Shown here in pieces: positions 1 through 10,700 of a stretch of 58,741 nt of DNA (position 1 is its first letter; each line of letters starts with the position of its first letter). This stretch comes from an uncultured Bacteroidales bacterium (lineage in GTDB: Bacteria; Bacteroidota; Bacteroidia; Bacteroidales; Bacteroidaceae). The position numbers were made by a program, and so were the translations under genes. The stretch is from assembly GCA_902775975.1 (NCBI GenBank), contig CACYOC010000023.1, forward strand, positions 1 to 58,741, read 5' to 3'. The notes beneath the pieces were generated by a model, which did no database searches, was not told the origin of the DNA, and worked only from the letters and a program-made list of their open reading frames with translations.

Positions 1-55
1 CAAGCCACTGGCGGGCGAAATACACGATATGTTTGTCCCTTTGTTTGTTATTCAT
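1..55 (-). CDS. 5' end of an unidentified gene, runs off the left edge
   Basis: Only the first 18 codons are in the window (MNNKQRDKHIVYFARQWL). The ATG lies directly after a Bacteroidetes -7 element (TACCTTCGC), with only about three bases between them, so the mRNA is probably leaderless. Too little is visible to name a family. A perfect palindrome sits just upstream of the promoter. Confidence 0.55.
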   Translation of the reverse strand, partial: MNNKQRDKHIVYFARQWL

Positions 56-58
56 GCT

Positions 59-109
59 GCGAAGGTACGAATAACTTTCAACATCATTGCGCCAACATGT
101 TGGCGCAAT
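59..109 (-). promoter_or_regulatory. Promoter with a perfect 24-bp palindromic operator-like site
   Basis: Positions 86-109 form an uninterrupted 24-bp palindrome (each half ATTGCGCCAACA read from its outer end). It lies about 20-40 bp upstream of a minus-strand -7 box (59-67) for the gene starting at 55. No clear -33 TTTG is seen; the palindrome covers the place where it would be. This fits a dimeric regulator binding there, either a repressor or an activator replacing the -33 contact. The regulator is not identified. Confidence 0.5.
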
Positions 110-210
110 TGTTAATGCCTTTAACCTCCTTTATGAAATTTTGGCTATTTTCTAATATAAAAAAGTAAAAAAACTCTTCACTGAAGCTGTATCGTGCGAG
201 CAATGGGAAA

Positions 211-249
211 TAAAAAAAGGAATTTCTATCACAGAAACTCCTTTTTTAC
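211..249 (-). terminator. Rho-independent terminator of the SusCD/manA operon
   Basis: An inverted repeat (AAAAAAAGGAATTTCT / AGAAACTCCTTTTTT, one mismatch) with A/T tracts on both sides lies about 85 bp past the manA stop. The geometry could terminate transcription in both directions. Confidence 0.7.
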
Positions 250-332
250 CTTAAACTACTCACTAATACCAATCAATAGGGTATCTAACGAAAAATTTAC
301 TAACCAAAACTAACATTTAACTTTTACTTTTC

Positions 333-1307
333 CTACATGGTTGCTGTGAGGAAGGTGGCGTTGCCGAAGATGTAGAGCACGTTCTCACAGGCGGGTACGA
401 GGATGGTCTCACCCTGGCGGATCTTGATGCCGTTGACGTTGGCCTCACCCCACAGACACATGACGACAACAAAGGAATCGACGTGGAAATCGACCTGCTT
501 GGCGACCTGCACCACCACGCGATGCACCACGAAGTGGGGACAGTTGATGAGCTGCGAGATGGGCTGCGTGCTGTCGTAGCTGCTGCGATACTCCGGCCAC
601 ACCTGATAGTCGATGGCGTCCTTCGCCTGTTCGATGTGCAACTCACGGGGATTGCCGTGGGCATCCTTACGGCCGAAGTCATAGACGCGGTAGGTGATAT
701 CGCTCGTCTCCTGTATCTCGGCCAGGAAATTGCCGGCACCGATGGCGTGCAGACGGCCTGCAGGCAGATAGTAGAGGTCGCCGGGGTGCGCCTCGTGGGT
801 GGCGATGACGTCCTGCATGGGGGAGTGACCGTTTACTGGCTCAGCGGTGGCCAGTTGCTCGTAGTCCTCGGGGGTGATGCTCTTCTTCAAGCCGGCATAG
901 ATCTTGGAGCCTACGTCGCTCTTGATGACGTACCACATCTCCGTCTTGCCGGCACAACCGTGACGCTCCATGGCCAGCTTGTCGTCGGGGTGTACCTGCA
1001 CCGACAGGTCCTGGCGCGAGTCAATGAACTTCACCAGCAGCGGGAACTTGTTTCCGAACTTCTTATACACCTTCTGACCGACGAGCAGACCCTTGTACTT
1101 GTCGATGAGCTCGGTGAGTGTCAGACCAACATCGACATCGTCGATGAGACCGCGCTCAATGGCTACGCTCTCATGTCCCGGCACACCACTGACCTCCCAG
1201 CTTTCGCCGATATTCGGTTGGGCAGTAAAGATACCCTTGAAGGGCGCTATCTGGTAGCCGCCCCACAGGGTAGTCTTCAAATATGCTTCGAACTTATATG
1301 GTTTCAT
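333..1307 (-). CDS. manA: Mannose-6-phosphate isomerase, class I
   Basis: Cytoplasmic zinc enzyme that interconverts mannose 6-phosphate and fructose 6-phosphate. The protein is 324 aa, the usual length of the short class I form. The cupin zinc ligands are visible: Q104 and H106 in VQVHPDD, E123 in KTEMWYV, and H187 in PAGRLHAIG; the active-site Arg is in TYRVYDFGR (near 207). It is the last gene of the SusCD operon: the upstream lipoprotein gene ends at 1309, one base away. Its position suggests the imported glycan yields mannose, or simply that a housekeeping gene was captured by the operon. A terminator follows at 211-249. Confidence 0.95.
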   Translation of the reverse strand: MKPYKFEAYLKTTLWGGYQIAPFKGIFTAQPNIGESWEVSGVPGHESVAIERGLIDDVDVGLTLTELIDKYKGLLVGQKVYKKFGNKFPLLVKFIDSRQDLSVQVHPDDKLAMERHGCAGKTEMWYVIKSDVGSKIYAGLKKSITPEDYEQLATAEPVNGHSPMQDVIATHEAHPGDLYYLPAGRLHAIGAGNFLAEIQETSDITYRVYDFGRKDAHGNPRELHIEQAKDAIDYQVWPEYRSSYDSTQPISQLINCPHFVVHRVVVQVAKQVDFHVDSFVVVMCLWGEANVNGIKIRQGETILVPACENVLYIFGNATFLTATM

Positions 1308-1308
1308 T

Positions 1309-2298
1309 CTAATACATGTTATACCGTTTGATGCTAATCACACCTCCCGAGATAGACTTGAGAGAGTTGATGTAGAGATAGGCCCTATATTTTCCATCAG
1401 CTGTTTCAATCCACATGCCACCCTTCTCTTTCATATTGATGCAATAGTTTGGCATACCTTGCAGTTGTATGGTCTCAAAATCAAGATCGTCGATATAGGT
1501 ACCATAGTCTGGTTCGTCAGTCAGATGTCCATCGATGATGCCCCACTCCTTGCGCATGTACACATTACGAGTCATCGTTGCCGGTACTGTCAAATTGTCG
1601 AGCCATTCTTTATCAGCTACTGGGGCGGCAAAGGTATGTCCAAACTCCACACCTTGGCTTTTCTTATTTCTCCACAGATAGCAAAGATCTATCTTGTCGG
1701 GGATATTCTGTGCCTCTGCGAGCGTATAAGCTGCCATGTCCTCTATGGAGATGTAGCAGATGGACTTGCTGAGCGTGATGTCTCTCTTCATGTACTGCTT
1801 ACAAATCTTATAGGGACCCATGCTATGGCTAATTGTTTCACCATCGGCAGCCTTTGCGGTAAAGGTAAAGGACACCTCACGTCCACGTGCCTCTTCGGGA
1901 ATAACATAGTAGTAGCGCAGGGTAGCAGCACAGGTATCTACCTTGAACGTTACCGTCGTCGTAGCGCCATCGTTAACGGAGGGGTTACCCACAGGAACGG
2001 GGACATCGATACCCGACGAGTTGGTGTGATAGGAATTGTGTTCCATCCATGTGCCTGGAGCTCCGGCAATAGATGCCGTGACGGTACATGACTCAAGACG
2101 TCCGGAGCCATAGGGCATTGCCATGGCATAAACCAGATAGATTTCATTACCAACAACATTAGGGCCCAGGGTACGTTTGATACATTTGTTGTTAAGCTTG
2201 CCGCTGCTGTCGTTGTCATCAGAACAAGCGGAGAATGTCGTCAGCAAGACGGCAGCCAGCAGAATAGCGATATATTGACTGAATCTTTTCATCTTCAT
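1309..2298 (-). CDS. Outer-membrane or surface lipoprotein of the SusCD locus, DUF4466-like
   Basis: 329-aa protein with a lipoprotein signal peptide (lipobox FSAC, Cys25, followed by acidic SDDND, as in surface-exposed Bacteroidetes lipoproteins). The body is beta-rich, with no catalytic motif I can see. Its place after SusC/SusD and its general look resemble the DUF4466 lipoproteins of polysaccharide-utilisation loci; I make that assignment from memory. A likely role is glycan capture at the cell surface. It is separated from the upstream lipoprotein gene by 14 bp and from manA by 1 bp, so it is in the same operon. Confidence 0.75.
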   Translation of the reverse strand: MKMKRFSQYIAILLAAVLLTTFSACSDDNDSSGKLNNKCIKRTLGPNVVGNEIYLVYAMAMPYGSGRLESCTVTASIAGAPGTWMEHNSYHTNSSGIDVPVPVGNPSVNDGATTTVTFKVDTCAATLRYYYVIPEEARGREVSFTFTAKAADGETISHSMGPYKICKQYMKRDITLSKSICYISIEDMAAYTLAEAQNIPDKIDLCYLWRNKKSQGVEFGHTFAAPVADKEWLDNLTVPATMTRNVYMRKEWGIIDGHLTDEPDYGTYIDDLDFETIQLQGMPNYCINMKEKGGMWIETADGKYRAYLYINSLKSISGGVISIKRYNMY

Positions 2299-2312
2299 AT
2301 CCTCCTATTATA

Positions 2313-2720
2313 TTATACGGGTTTTTGAACTGTGATATAGATGGTATAGGTCTTGCGCACTCGCCTACTGCCCGAGATAACCGTATAGCGACGCGGATTT
2401 GCAAGATCAGAGAAGTCAGTAATACCGGTGATTTTCGGTTCCAGCTTGGCATCTGTGACCAATGAGAACTTAGGATACAGATGCTGCAGATCCGTACCAT
2501 AGGCAACAGTGATATTGATAGTACATGCCTCATTGTCAATAATGGCATCACCAATTTTTACTGTCAGATGGTCTGTGCCTGTCAAGTCGAAGTTGCTGAC
2601 ATAGCACTCATCACGGTCAGTAATCAACAGGCCATCCTCATCAATGGGATTGTCATCACAGGCAGTGGTGACAGCTATCACCGTCATGCAGCAGAACAAT
2701 AATCTGAATATCTTTTTCAT
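2313..2720 (-). CDS. Small lipoprotein of the SusCD locus, DUF5018-like
   Basis: 135-aa protein. The signal peptide ends in the lipobox VTTAC (Cys21), followed by DDNPIDEDG, an acidic stretch typical of export to the cell surface. The remainder looks like a single beta-sandwich with the pattern (I/V)-T-G-I-T-DFS...YTVIS...KTYTIYITV, as in DUF5018-type domains found beside SusD. It is probably an accessory glycan-binding protein. It lies 37 bp downstream of the SusD gene. Confidence 0.7.
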   Translation of the reverse strand: MKKIFRLLFCCMTVIAVTTACDDNPIDEDGLLITDRDECYVSNFDLTGTDHLTVKIGDAIIDNEACTINITVAYGTDLQHLYPKFSLVTDAKLEPKITGITDFSDLANPRRYTVISGSRRVRKTYTIYITVQKPV

Positions 2721-2757
2721 GATTCTTATTTCTTATTTGTTATTTCTTAGTTCTTTT

Positions 2758-4680
2758 TTACCTCCAAGGCTTATTTTGTGTGAGGTTAGGATTCTTATTA
2801 CGCTCTGACTCCGGTATCCGGAAGATATAGCACTGTTCGTACTGCAGGGAAGGAGAATTCACCCAATATTCGTTCTCTTGGGCACCGAAGACATCATACC
2901 ATTTATAGCCGTTGCTGCCCGGTCCTCCATAGACTTTCTCCAAGCGGCGCCAGCGACGCAGGTCCCAGACACGATGGCCTTCAGCCAGCAGCTCTACGAT
3001 GCGCTCCTGTTCAATGGCATCAAAGAACGCATCGTGACCGGCAGTCATGGCATTTGTCAACGGAGGCAGGTTACCACGATGACGAATACGGTTCACAAGG
3101 CTTATACTCTTGGCTGTAGGACCATTGTTAATTTCATTGTCAGCCTCGGCATACATCAGGAACACGTCAGCCAGACGGATGACAGGCCAGTTGAAGTCGC
3201 CGTCGGTACGGTCCTGTCCGGCGTAGTTGCGTACAAACTTGCGGAATACGTAACCCGTGGTGGAAAGAATGTTGTAGGTAGTATATTTCTTTTCGGTCAC
3301 GCTGCCGTCAGGATTCTCCTCAAAGACAGACAGAGGACCCTCCCAGTTCTTATACTCGTATTGCGTGAATCCTGTCTCCTTCAGCGACATCATACCCATG
3401 CACTGCTCGTAGTCCCACATGATAGAGGACTTCATGCGATAGTCACGGTTGGCATAGGATTGGGGATTCAGCGAAGAATTTGCAGTGACACGGGCTGTAG
3501 CCGACGGCGACATCCGCTTCATAGGCGGACAGAAATCGCCCGTCACAGTAGACTGGTAGCGGTCAGCAATATTGGCACGCGGATTGACCCACGACTGCGA
3601 GTACTGTACGGTACGTCCAGCCATATCGCGCATGAGTTGTTCGCCCTGAGCAGTACTGGTACCGCCATGCTCGAAGGTGAAGACAAACTCCGGATCACCA
3701 TTGGCGGAGGGCAGGAAGAGGTAGTAGTAGTTGGGCAGATTGGTGGCACCACCCAATTTTTTGACCTTGCCGGTCATATCTACGCCTTGAACTTTGCTGC
3801 CAGCAGGCCATACCTCGGCAGGTTCGTCGCAGACACCAGGTTCGCCACCGCGGAAGAGGTCAAGTCCATAGTCCTCGATGACTGCACGGAAGTCCTCACG
3901 GGCAGCCTTATAGGCAGCCTGTGCCTCAGCCTCGCTGGGGGTAAAGGTATCCAGCTCGGGCCATCCGAAGTGGTTCCAACATGCCCAGTAGAGATGTATC
4001 TTGCCACGCAGGGCAATGGCAGCAGGCTTGCTGTATCTGCCTCTGACAGCGGCCTTGACGGGCAATGCTGCCACAACTTCATCGAGGTCGCTGATGAGGT
4101 GACTGTAAATGTCGGCAATAGGCGTACGTGGGAGACTTGCCACCTCGTCATTACTCTTGACATTCCAGTCAACGTAAGGCACGTCGCCCCACCAGGTTAT
4201 CAGTCTGAAATATACCAAGGCACGCATCAGCTTACACTCAGCGATGATGGTATTCAGGGCATCGCGTGACGAACCGCTGGCTTGGTCACGCATCCGTGTT
4301 ACGTTTTCGATGACATAGTTGGCACGGTTAACGGCACCATAGCAGTATTTGAACATATTGTCAAACCAACCTCCAAAACCCCAAGGCAGATAGTCCCAGC
4401 GTCCCATGTAGGCTCGTCCGTTGTTACCATTATTATCCAAGAAGGAGTTACCACGCATCTTCACATACTCTCCCATACCATCGAGATAGTAGTCGCGGTT
4501 GAAGAGATAGCGGGTGTCGGACACCAGTCCGGCAAGTGCTGACTGGGCATCGCTCTCGTTCTTCCAATACTGAGAGGATGAGAGTTGGTCTGTCGGATCC
4601 TGCTCCAACAGGTCCTGGCGGCATGAGACCAGCGTCAGGACAGCCAGCAACAGGAAGGAATATTGATATATTGTTTTCAT
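2758..4680 (-). CDS. SusD/RagB-family glycan-binding outer-membrane lipoprotein
   Basis: 640-aa partner of the SusC porin just upstream (16-bp gap). Lipobox LVSC puts the lipid on Cys20, followed by RQDLLEQDP, the classic SusD N-terminus. Also present are the SusD signatures RALVYFRLITWWGDVPYV (around 155-172), the TPR-like helices, the C-terminal LMYAEADNEIN, and ERIVELLAEGHRVWDLRRWRR. It should bind oligosaccharide on the outer face and act as the lid of the SusC channel. The substrate cannot be read from the sequence. Confidence 0.95.
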   Translation of the reverse strand: MKTIYQYSFLLLAVLTLVSCRQDLLEQDPTDQLSSSQYWKNESDAQSALAGLVSDTRYLFNRDYYLDGMGEYVKMRGNSFLDNNGNNGRAYMGRWDYLPWGFGGWFDNMFKYCYGAVNRANYVIENVTRMRDQASGSSRDALNTIIAECKLMRALVYFRLITWWGDVPYVDWNVKSNDEVASLPRTPIADIYSHLISDLDEVVAALPVKAAVRGRYSKPAAIALRGKIHLYWACWNHFGWPELDTFTPSEAEAQAAYKAAREDFRAVIEDYGLDLFRGGEPGVCDEPAEVWPAGSKVQGVDMTGKVKKLGGATNLPNYYYLFLPSANGDPEFVFTFEHGGTSTAQGEQLMRDMAGRTVQYSQSWVNPRANIADRYQSTVTGDFCPPMKRMSPSATARVTANSSLNPQSYANRDYRMKSSIMWDYEQCMGMMSLKETGFTQYEYKNWEGPLSVFEENPDGSVTEKKYTTYNILSTTGYVFRKFVRNYAGQDRTDGDFNWPVIRLADVFLMYAEADNEINNGPTAKSISLVNRIRHRGNLPPLTNAMTAGHDAFFDAIEQERIVELLAEGHRVWDLRRWRRLEKVYGGPGSNGYKWYDVFGAQENEYWVNSPSLQYEQCYIFRIPESERNKNPNLTQNKPWR

Positions 4681-4696
4681 AATGCTCGATAATCAG

Positions 4697-7600
4697 TTAA
4701 AATGTCAGATTAATACCTATCGTATATGTCTTCGTAGTGGGATAGAGGTCGCCTGAACCAGCGGGTTTCTCTGGGTCGAGGCCCTCATAGCCGGTAATCG
4801 TCCAGAGGTTGTCGGCACTGAAATAGACGCGGGCGTTAGAGAGATAGGCATACTTGATCCATTTGGTTGGGAAGGTGTAGCCAATCTGTATGTTCTTCAT
4901 ACGGAAATAGCTCATGTCACGCAGATAGAACTCATTTTCAGTCTGGTTCGTGGCATTTCCACCCAGACGGGGCCACTCACCGTCACGGTTCTCATAAGAC
5001 CAGGGCTTGTCAAGATGGTCTGTCGTGGGCGTGTAGCTCTGCAGGGGCAGGTTTACCTGATTGTATTTAGTGATCCAAATGTCCTTTCTGCCGGCACTGC
5101 CTTGCCAGAGCATGGAGAAGTCTATGCCGTTCCACTCGGCGTTGACCTTCAGGGCGAAGTTCATGGTAGGTGCGTCGCGCAGGGCATTGGCATTAGCCAC
5201 CTTGTCGTTGGCGTCAAGGATGCCGTCGCCATTGGTATCCAGGCGAATGACGTCACCGGGCTTGGCTCCTTGGTCGGCATAGTTGTAGGTGTCCTGGAAA
5301 GTCTGTGCCAGCGAGGGCAATGCGGGCATGTAGTAGGCGAAGTGATAGGGCATATTCAGATAGACATAGCCTTTATCGAGGAACTCTCCCCACTTCTTAA
5401 GTTTCATGCGGTTGTAGGAGAAGTTGCCGTTGACACTGTATTTAACTTTGCCAATGTTATCACGCCACGTGACATTAGCCTCGAAACCACGGTTGCGAAG
5501 GTCGCCCAGATTAGCTTTGGGTGCCTCATAGGCTCCGGTAAGGAGGATAGACATCTGTGAGTTTTGCAGCATACCAGTGGTGAGGCGGTCGTAGTAGTCG
5601 AACTCTGCTGTCAGGCGACCGCTGAAGAATGCGAGGTCGAGACCGAGGTTGAATACGCCGGTCTTCTCCCATGTCAGGTCTTCGTTCAGCATTTTCTGAT
5701 AGATGAAGCCTGGGGCTATCTGACCGTTGTACATATAGTTATTCTGACTCATGATGATGCGCTGCTGGTAGGCTCCAATGCCACTGTTGTTACCCAGCTG
5801 TCCATAGGACACGCGTACCTTGGCATTGGTGAGGCGTATCTTCTCTGCCAGGGACTTTACCCATGGCTCTTCGGATACTCGCCATCCCAGCGAACCAGAG
5901 GGGAAGAAACCGTAGCGGTGGCCATCGAGGAACTTAGAACTGCCGTCAACACGGAAATTGAGTTCCAACAGATAACGGTCGTAGGCATTGTAGTTGACAC
6001 GGCCTATCCATGACTTCAGTCCCTGACGACTGGATGTACCACTGGTACTCTGCTGGGTAGTCAGCGCGGCGTTGATTTCCGTCAGCGACGGATGGATGCG
6101 CTCCATGCGCTTCACACTGTTGGAACGTGAGAACCAGTACTCTTCACTATAGATGCCCAGCAACTTGATTTCGTGGTTCTTGGCAATCTTCGTCTCATAG
6201 TTCAGACGGAAGTTCATCAGCGTCTTATAGCCGTTATAGTTGCGGTCTTCCACACCCACACTGGGCTGTACGTACCAGAGGTCTTTCTGGGTGTCGGTCT
6301 GGAAGTTGTAGGAAGGCGTAGGCATGGGGGCATCCTTGTAATACTGGTTATAGTAACGCAGCGCATAGTCCAGACGGGCGGTCAGTCCCTTCAACGGGCG
6401 CAATTCGAGGAATGCCGAGCCGTTGAGTTCCTGACGGTTCTCTTTCTTGACGCTGTTCTTATAGACAGCCAGCGGGTTGAAGGCCTCAGGCAGTTCACCG
6501 TAAGCCATGGGACCGCCATACTGTCCTGTTGCCTCATCGTAGGGATAGATACCGGCCACAGCAGTGGCAATGCGGTTGTCCTCACCATTGAAGCCTTTAC
6601 TCTGACAGTAGCTGTAGTTGCTCCAGTTACCATCAATGCGAATACCAGTCTTTAAGCTCTTCAGCACCTGATAGTCGTAGTTCAGGCGGATATTGTAGCG
6701 GTCGTAGTCGTTGTTAATCTGCAGACCCTTCTGCTTCATATAGCCAATGGAGGCGAAGAAGTTGGTCTTGTCCGAGCCGCCGGTAGCCGAGACATTGTAA
6801 TTCTGGATGCTACCCGTACGCATGATGTAGTCGAACCAGTCGGTATTAGGATAGCGCACGGGGTCTATCATGCCTAAAGCCATCCACTGGTCGATGGTGC
6901 CATCCTTGAAATTCTGCTGAACACCGTTGGTACCTGGGTTAGTAGCTGCAGATATCTGGTGAAGCGTGAGAGCCTGGGCATAGTCACTCAGCAGGTCGTA
7001 TGCCTTGGTAGCCTTCTGCCAACCATAAGAAGCAGAGAAATTGATCTGCGTCGGTTTGTCCTTGCTGCCGCTCTTGGTCTTAACAAGGATGACGCCATTG
7101 GCAGCACGGGAACCGTAAACCGAGGAGGCACTGGCATCCTTGAGGACGGAGATGCTCTCTATATCATTGATGTTCAGACGGTTGATATCCACATCAGGCA
7201 TATCATCGACGACAATCAACGGAGAGGAATCGTTAATGGTACCTAAGCCACGGATGAGCAGTGTGGCATTGTTGTTACCCGCCATACCCGTACTTTGATT
7301 GACCGACAGACCGGGAATGAGTCCCGAAAGTGCCGATGACACGTTGGCGACGGAACGGGAGGTGAGGTCTTTGTCAACCGATACAGAGGCTACGGAACCG
7401 GTCAGGTTGACTTTCTTTTGTGCACCATAACCGACGACGACAACCTGTTCAAGCGTTAAGCTACTGCTACGCATGGTGACATTGATGGTCGAACGGTTCT
7501 TTAAATGAATAGTCTGGGTATCAAACCCTACATAAGAGAATGACAGTTCAGCATCAGCTTTGCTGACCTTAATGGAATAGTTACCGTCTAAATCTGTGAC

Positions 7601-7756
7601 GGTACCACTTTTACCATCTTTTTCCTGAACGGTGACACCAATCAGTGGTTCCTGGTCGGCGTCCACGACCTTACCTGTTACGGTAAGTTGCTGTGCCATT
7701 GCTGACAGAGCATGCGCCGTCAACAGGGTTAGCAGAAAAAGGAATCTTGGTTTCAT
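4697..7756 (-). CDS. SusC/RagA-family TonB-linked outer-membrane transporter
   Basis: 1019-aa TonB-dependent receptor that imports oligosaccharides with the SusD partner. A signal peptide (1-21) is followed by the carboxypeptidase-regulatory-like domain (TVTGKVVDADQEPLIGVTV), the SusC signature LEQVVVVGYGAQKKVNLTGS, and a plug domain containing IESISVLKDASASSVYGSRAANGVILVKTK. The C-terminal beta barrel ends in YTIGINLTF with a terminal aromatic residue. Length and domain order are normal. It is the first structural gene after the hybrid regulator (29-bp gap). Confidence 0.97.
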   Translation of the reverse strand: MKPRFLFLLTLLTAHALSAMAQQLTVTGKVVDADQEPLIGVTVQEKDGKSGTVTDLDGNYSIKVSKADAELSFSYVGFDTQTIHLKNRSTINVTMRSSSLTLEQVVVVGYGAQKKVNLTGSVASVSVDKDLTSRSVANVSSALSGLIPGLSVNQSTGMAGNNNATLLIRGLGTINDSSPLIVVDDMPDVDINRLNINDIESISVLKDASASSVYGSRAANGVILVKTKSGSKDKPTQINFSASYGWQKATKAYDLLSDYAQALTLHQISAATNPGTNGVQQNFKDGTIDQWMALGMIDPVRYPNTDWFDYIMRTGSIQNYNVSATGGSDKTNFFASIGYMKQKGLQINNDYDRYNIRLNYDYQVLKSLKTGIRIDGNWSNYSYCQSKGFNGEDNRIATAVAGIYPYDEATGQYGGPMAYGELPEAFNPLAVYKNSVKKENRQELNGSAFLELRPLKGLTARLDYALRYYNQYYKDAPMPTPSYNFQTDTQKDLWYVQPSVGVEDRNYNGYKTLMNFRLNYETKIAKNHEIKLLGIYSEEYWFSRSNSVKRMERIHPSLTEINAALTTQQSTSGTSSRQGLKSWIGRVNYNAYDRYLLELNFRVDGSSKFLDGHRYGFFPSGSLGWRVSEEPWVKSLAEKIRLTNAKVRVSYGQLGNNSGIGAYQQRIIMSQNNYMYNGQIAPGFIYQKMLNEDLTWEKTGVFNLGLDLAFFSGRLTAEFDYYDRLTTGMLQNSQMSILLTGAYEAPKANLGDLRNRGFEANVTWRDNIGKVKYSVNGNFSYNRMKLKKWGEFLDKGYVYLNMPYHFAYYMPALPSLAQTFQDTYNYADQGAKPGDVIRLDTNGDGILDANDKVANANALRDAPTMNFALKVNAEWNGIDFSMLWQGSAGRKDIWITKYNQVNLPLQSYTPTTDHLDKPWSYENRDGEWPRLGGNATNQTENEFYLRDMSYFRMKNIQIGYTFPTKWIKYAYLSNARVYFSADNLWTITGYEGLDPEKPAGSGDLYPTTKTYTIGINLTF

Positions 7757-7785
7757 TGATAATAATATTTTAATAATGTGTAAGT

Positions 7786-10700
7786 TTATAAATCGTTGAG
7801 ATATTCTTTCGGCAACTTATGGAAGTGCTCCTGGAAGCACTTGGAGAAGTAACTGGGTGTATTGAAGCCCACCATATAGCAGACCTCCACAATCTGGTAT
7901 TTACCGGTAGCCAGTAGTTCGGCACTCTTGTTGAGTCTGACAATGCGGATATAGTCATTGGGAGTCTCACCGGTAACGCCTTTGACACGCTTATGGAAGT
8001 TGGAACGGCTCATATAGAACATGCGGGCAAGGTTATCGATAGAGAAGTCCTTGTTCATCAGATTGTCGAGAATAAGGGTATTGAGCTTATTGACAAACTC
8101 GGCATTCAAGCGTTCCTCGGCATCATCGGCTGACGGTTTCTTGTAGAAGTCAAGCGGAGACTTGATAAAGCGTTCGCGCAGGCGATTACGGTTCTCAATG
8201 ATACTATTGACTTGGGCGCGCAACTGTTCCATGGAGAAGGGTTTCTCTAAATAGGCAGCAGCACCGATGTCCAGTCCGGCGACCTTGGTTTCCATGTCGG
8301 TCTTGGCAGAGAGCAGAATGATGGGAATATGTGCATAGGCCTCGTTCTGCTTGATGACACGACAGAGTTCCAGACCATCCATTTCTGGCATCATGATGTC
8401 AGAGACGATAACATCGATGCTATGGTTTTCCAACTGCTGCAATGCCTCTATTCCATGCTCGGCACCAAACACATGATAGGGGTGTCCGAGGTTATTGATG
8501 ACGAAGTCACGTAACTCATCGTTGTCTTCGACAATAAGCACCTGAACAACATCCTGTGGCTCCGAGGCTTTTTCAATAGTCTCATCAACAGTTGTCGAGG
8601 GTTTTTCCTCTAAGGATTCCTGTGTTTCTAATGTCATTGGAAGTGTCAGGGTAAAACGGCTTCCCTCACCATAAACGGAATGTAGCGTGATGCTTCCGCC
8701 GTGCATCTTGGCAAGGTTGAGAGCCAACGGCAGCCCCAGTCCGGAACCTGGTCGCTTGCCATGGTCATCGACCTGATAGAAGGACTCGAAGACCTTGGGC
8801 TGTTCCTCTTCACGGATACCCGGACCGTCATCAGTAATCTCGAACTGGAGCATGTTGTCATCCTGACGTATCTGGAGGGTGAGCGAAATATGCTTCTTGG
8901 CATACTTGATAGCATTGGACATGAGGTTGCCGATCATCTTCACAAAGGCCTCCTGATCGAGGTTACAGAGGATGCCAGGCTGTACGCCAGTGGTATCCAT
9001 CTCAAGATGGTGAACACGGAGATATTCCTCATAACGGTGACAGATACTCATCACGACATCAGAGACTCGACAAGACTGAACGTTCAACTTCATCAGCTGT
9101 GACTCTACCTTACGGAAGTCAAGCAGTTGGTTGACAAGTTCCAACAGTCGTTGTACGTTGCTCTTCATGATAGCAAGGTTGCTGCGCGTCTTCTGATTGG
9201 CTTCATTTGAGGAAAGAATGGCATCCAACGGAGCACTGATGAGCGACAGCGGGGTACGTATCTCATGGGCTATGTTGGTAAAGAAACCAATCTTGGCCTC
9301 ATAGAGTTCCTTTTCCTTGTCAAGGCTGAACTTGAGCATGCGTTCCTGATTGGCAGCTTCAAGGCGTCGCTTATAACGACGGATGGCATAGGCTATCAGG
9401 CACAAGGCAGCCAGCAAATAGACAAATAGCATGAAACGTGACAGCAGGAAAGGACGATTCACCTGGATATCCAGTGCGATAGGCTCACTCTCCATTCCGT
9501 CATTATTGATACCCTTTACTACCAGCCTGTATTCTCCCGCAGGAAGGTTCATATAGAGGATATGACGATTGCCGTTGGTCAGTGTCTGCCAGTCACGGTC
9601 GTAGCCTTCCAGCATATAGGAAACGGTATTGTATTCTGGCGAGAGATAGCCGAGGCAGGCTATGTCGAAACTGAATGTCGACTGCGAAGCGGACAGTTCA
9701 ATAGCTTTTGTCTGGTCTATCGGCTTTGACAAGGGACTGCCTTCGGTTTGCGGAGTCATGCGTTGACCGTTGATATACAGGTCAGTGAAGTGGACGATGG
9801 GCGGAACCTGATTGTCGTATAGCTTCTGAGGGTCAAAGACTATGTAGCCGTTAGAACCTCCAAAATACAGACGGTCATCGCTGCCACGCAGGCAGGAATT
9901 ATGCAGGTAGTGAATATCTACCAGACTCTCAATATACCGGAAATGACGGATGGAGAAATGCTGGGAATCTATTTTTATCAAGCCGTCACCTGTCGATACC
10001 CAGATATTGCCTGCCACATCTTCCAAGATGCCATAGATGATATTGGAAGGCATGCCGTCTGACTTACGGAACTGGCGTTCTATGCGTCCTGTTTCAGGAT
10101 TCATCATGCCCAATCCCTCGCCCTCGGTGCCTACCCAGATATTACCCCGAGTGTCCTGGAAAATGGTATTGACATTGTTGCCCATGAGGGAATGTGGGTT
10201 GTTAACCTGATGCCTATATTGAGTGACCTTACGATCGGCAGACAGTCTGAAGATACCATGGAAATGAGTGGCCATCCAGATGTTTCCCTTGTAGTCCTCG
10301 ATAATCTTCATGACGGAGGCTGCAGGAATCTCCGTCAGCCTTCTCAGCACACTGCCGTCATAGACACAGACACCCTTCGAGGTTCCTATATAGATAAGTC
10401 CCTGCGTGGTCTTACACATGGAATTGACGATATTCGACGGCAGGCCATTTTCCGTTGTGAACTTGTGGACGACGCGTCCAGAAGCAATGTCAACAGCCAC
10501 AAGACAGCGGTCGTAATCGTTAATCCATAACAGCGGGCCATCAGCCAACATCTCCTGAACATTGAAGGACAACCCCGCAACGTTGAAGGGTGAATAGGTC
10601 TCGTCAACGCTATTAAATCGCACCAGACCATAGTTACGTGTGGAGAGCCAAACATCATTACCGGTTCCTTGTACGATACGCTTAATGATGGAGTTACTCC

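Noticed and set aside
2878-4269. A 463-codon plus-strand open frame
   Set aside because: Antisense to the SusD gene; no domain, and similar long shadows occur opposite many genes here.
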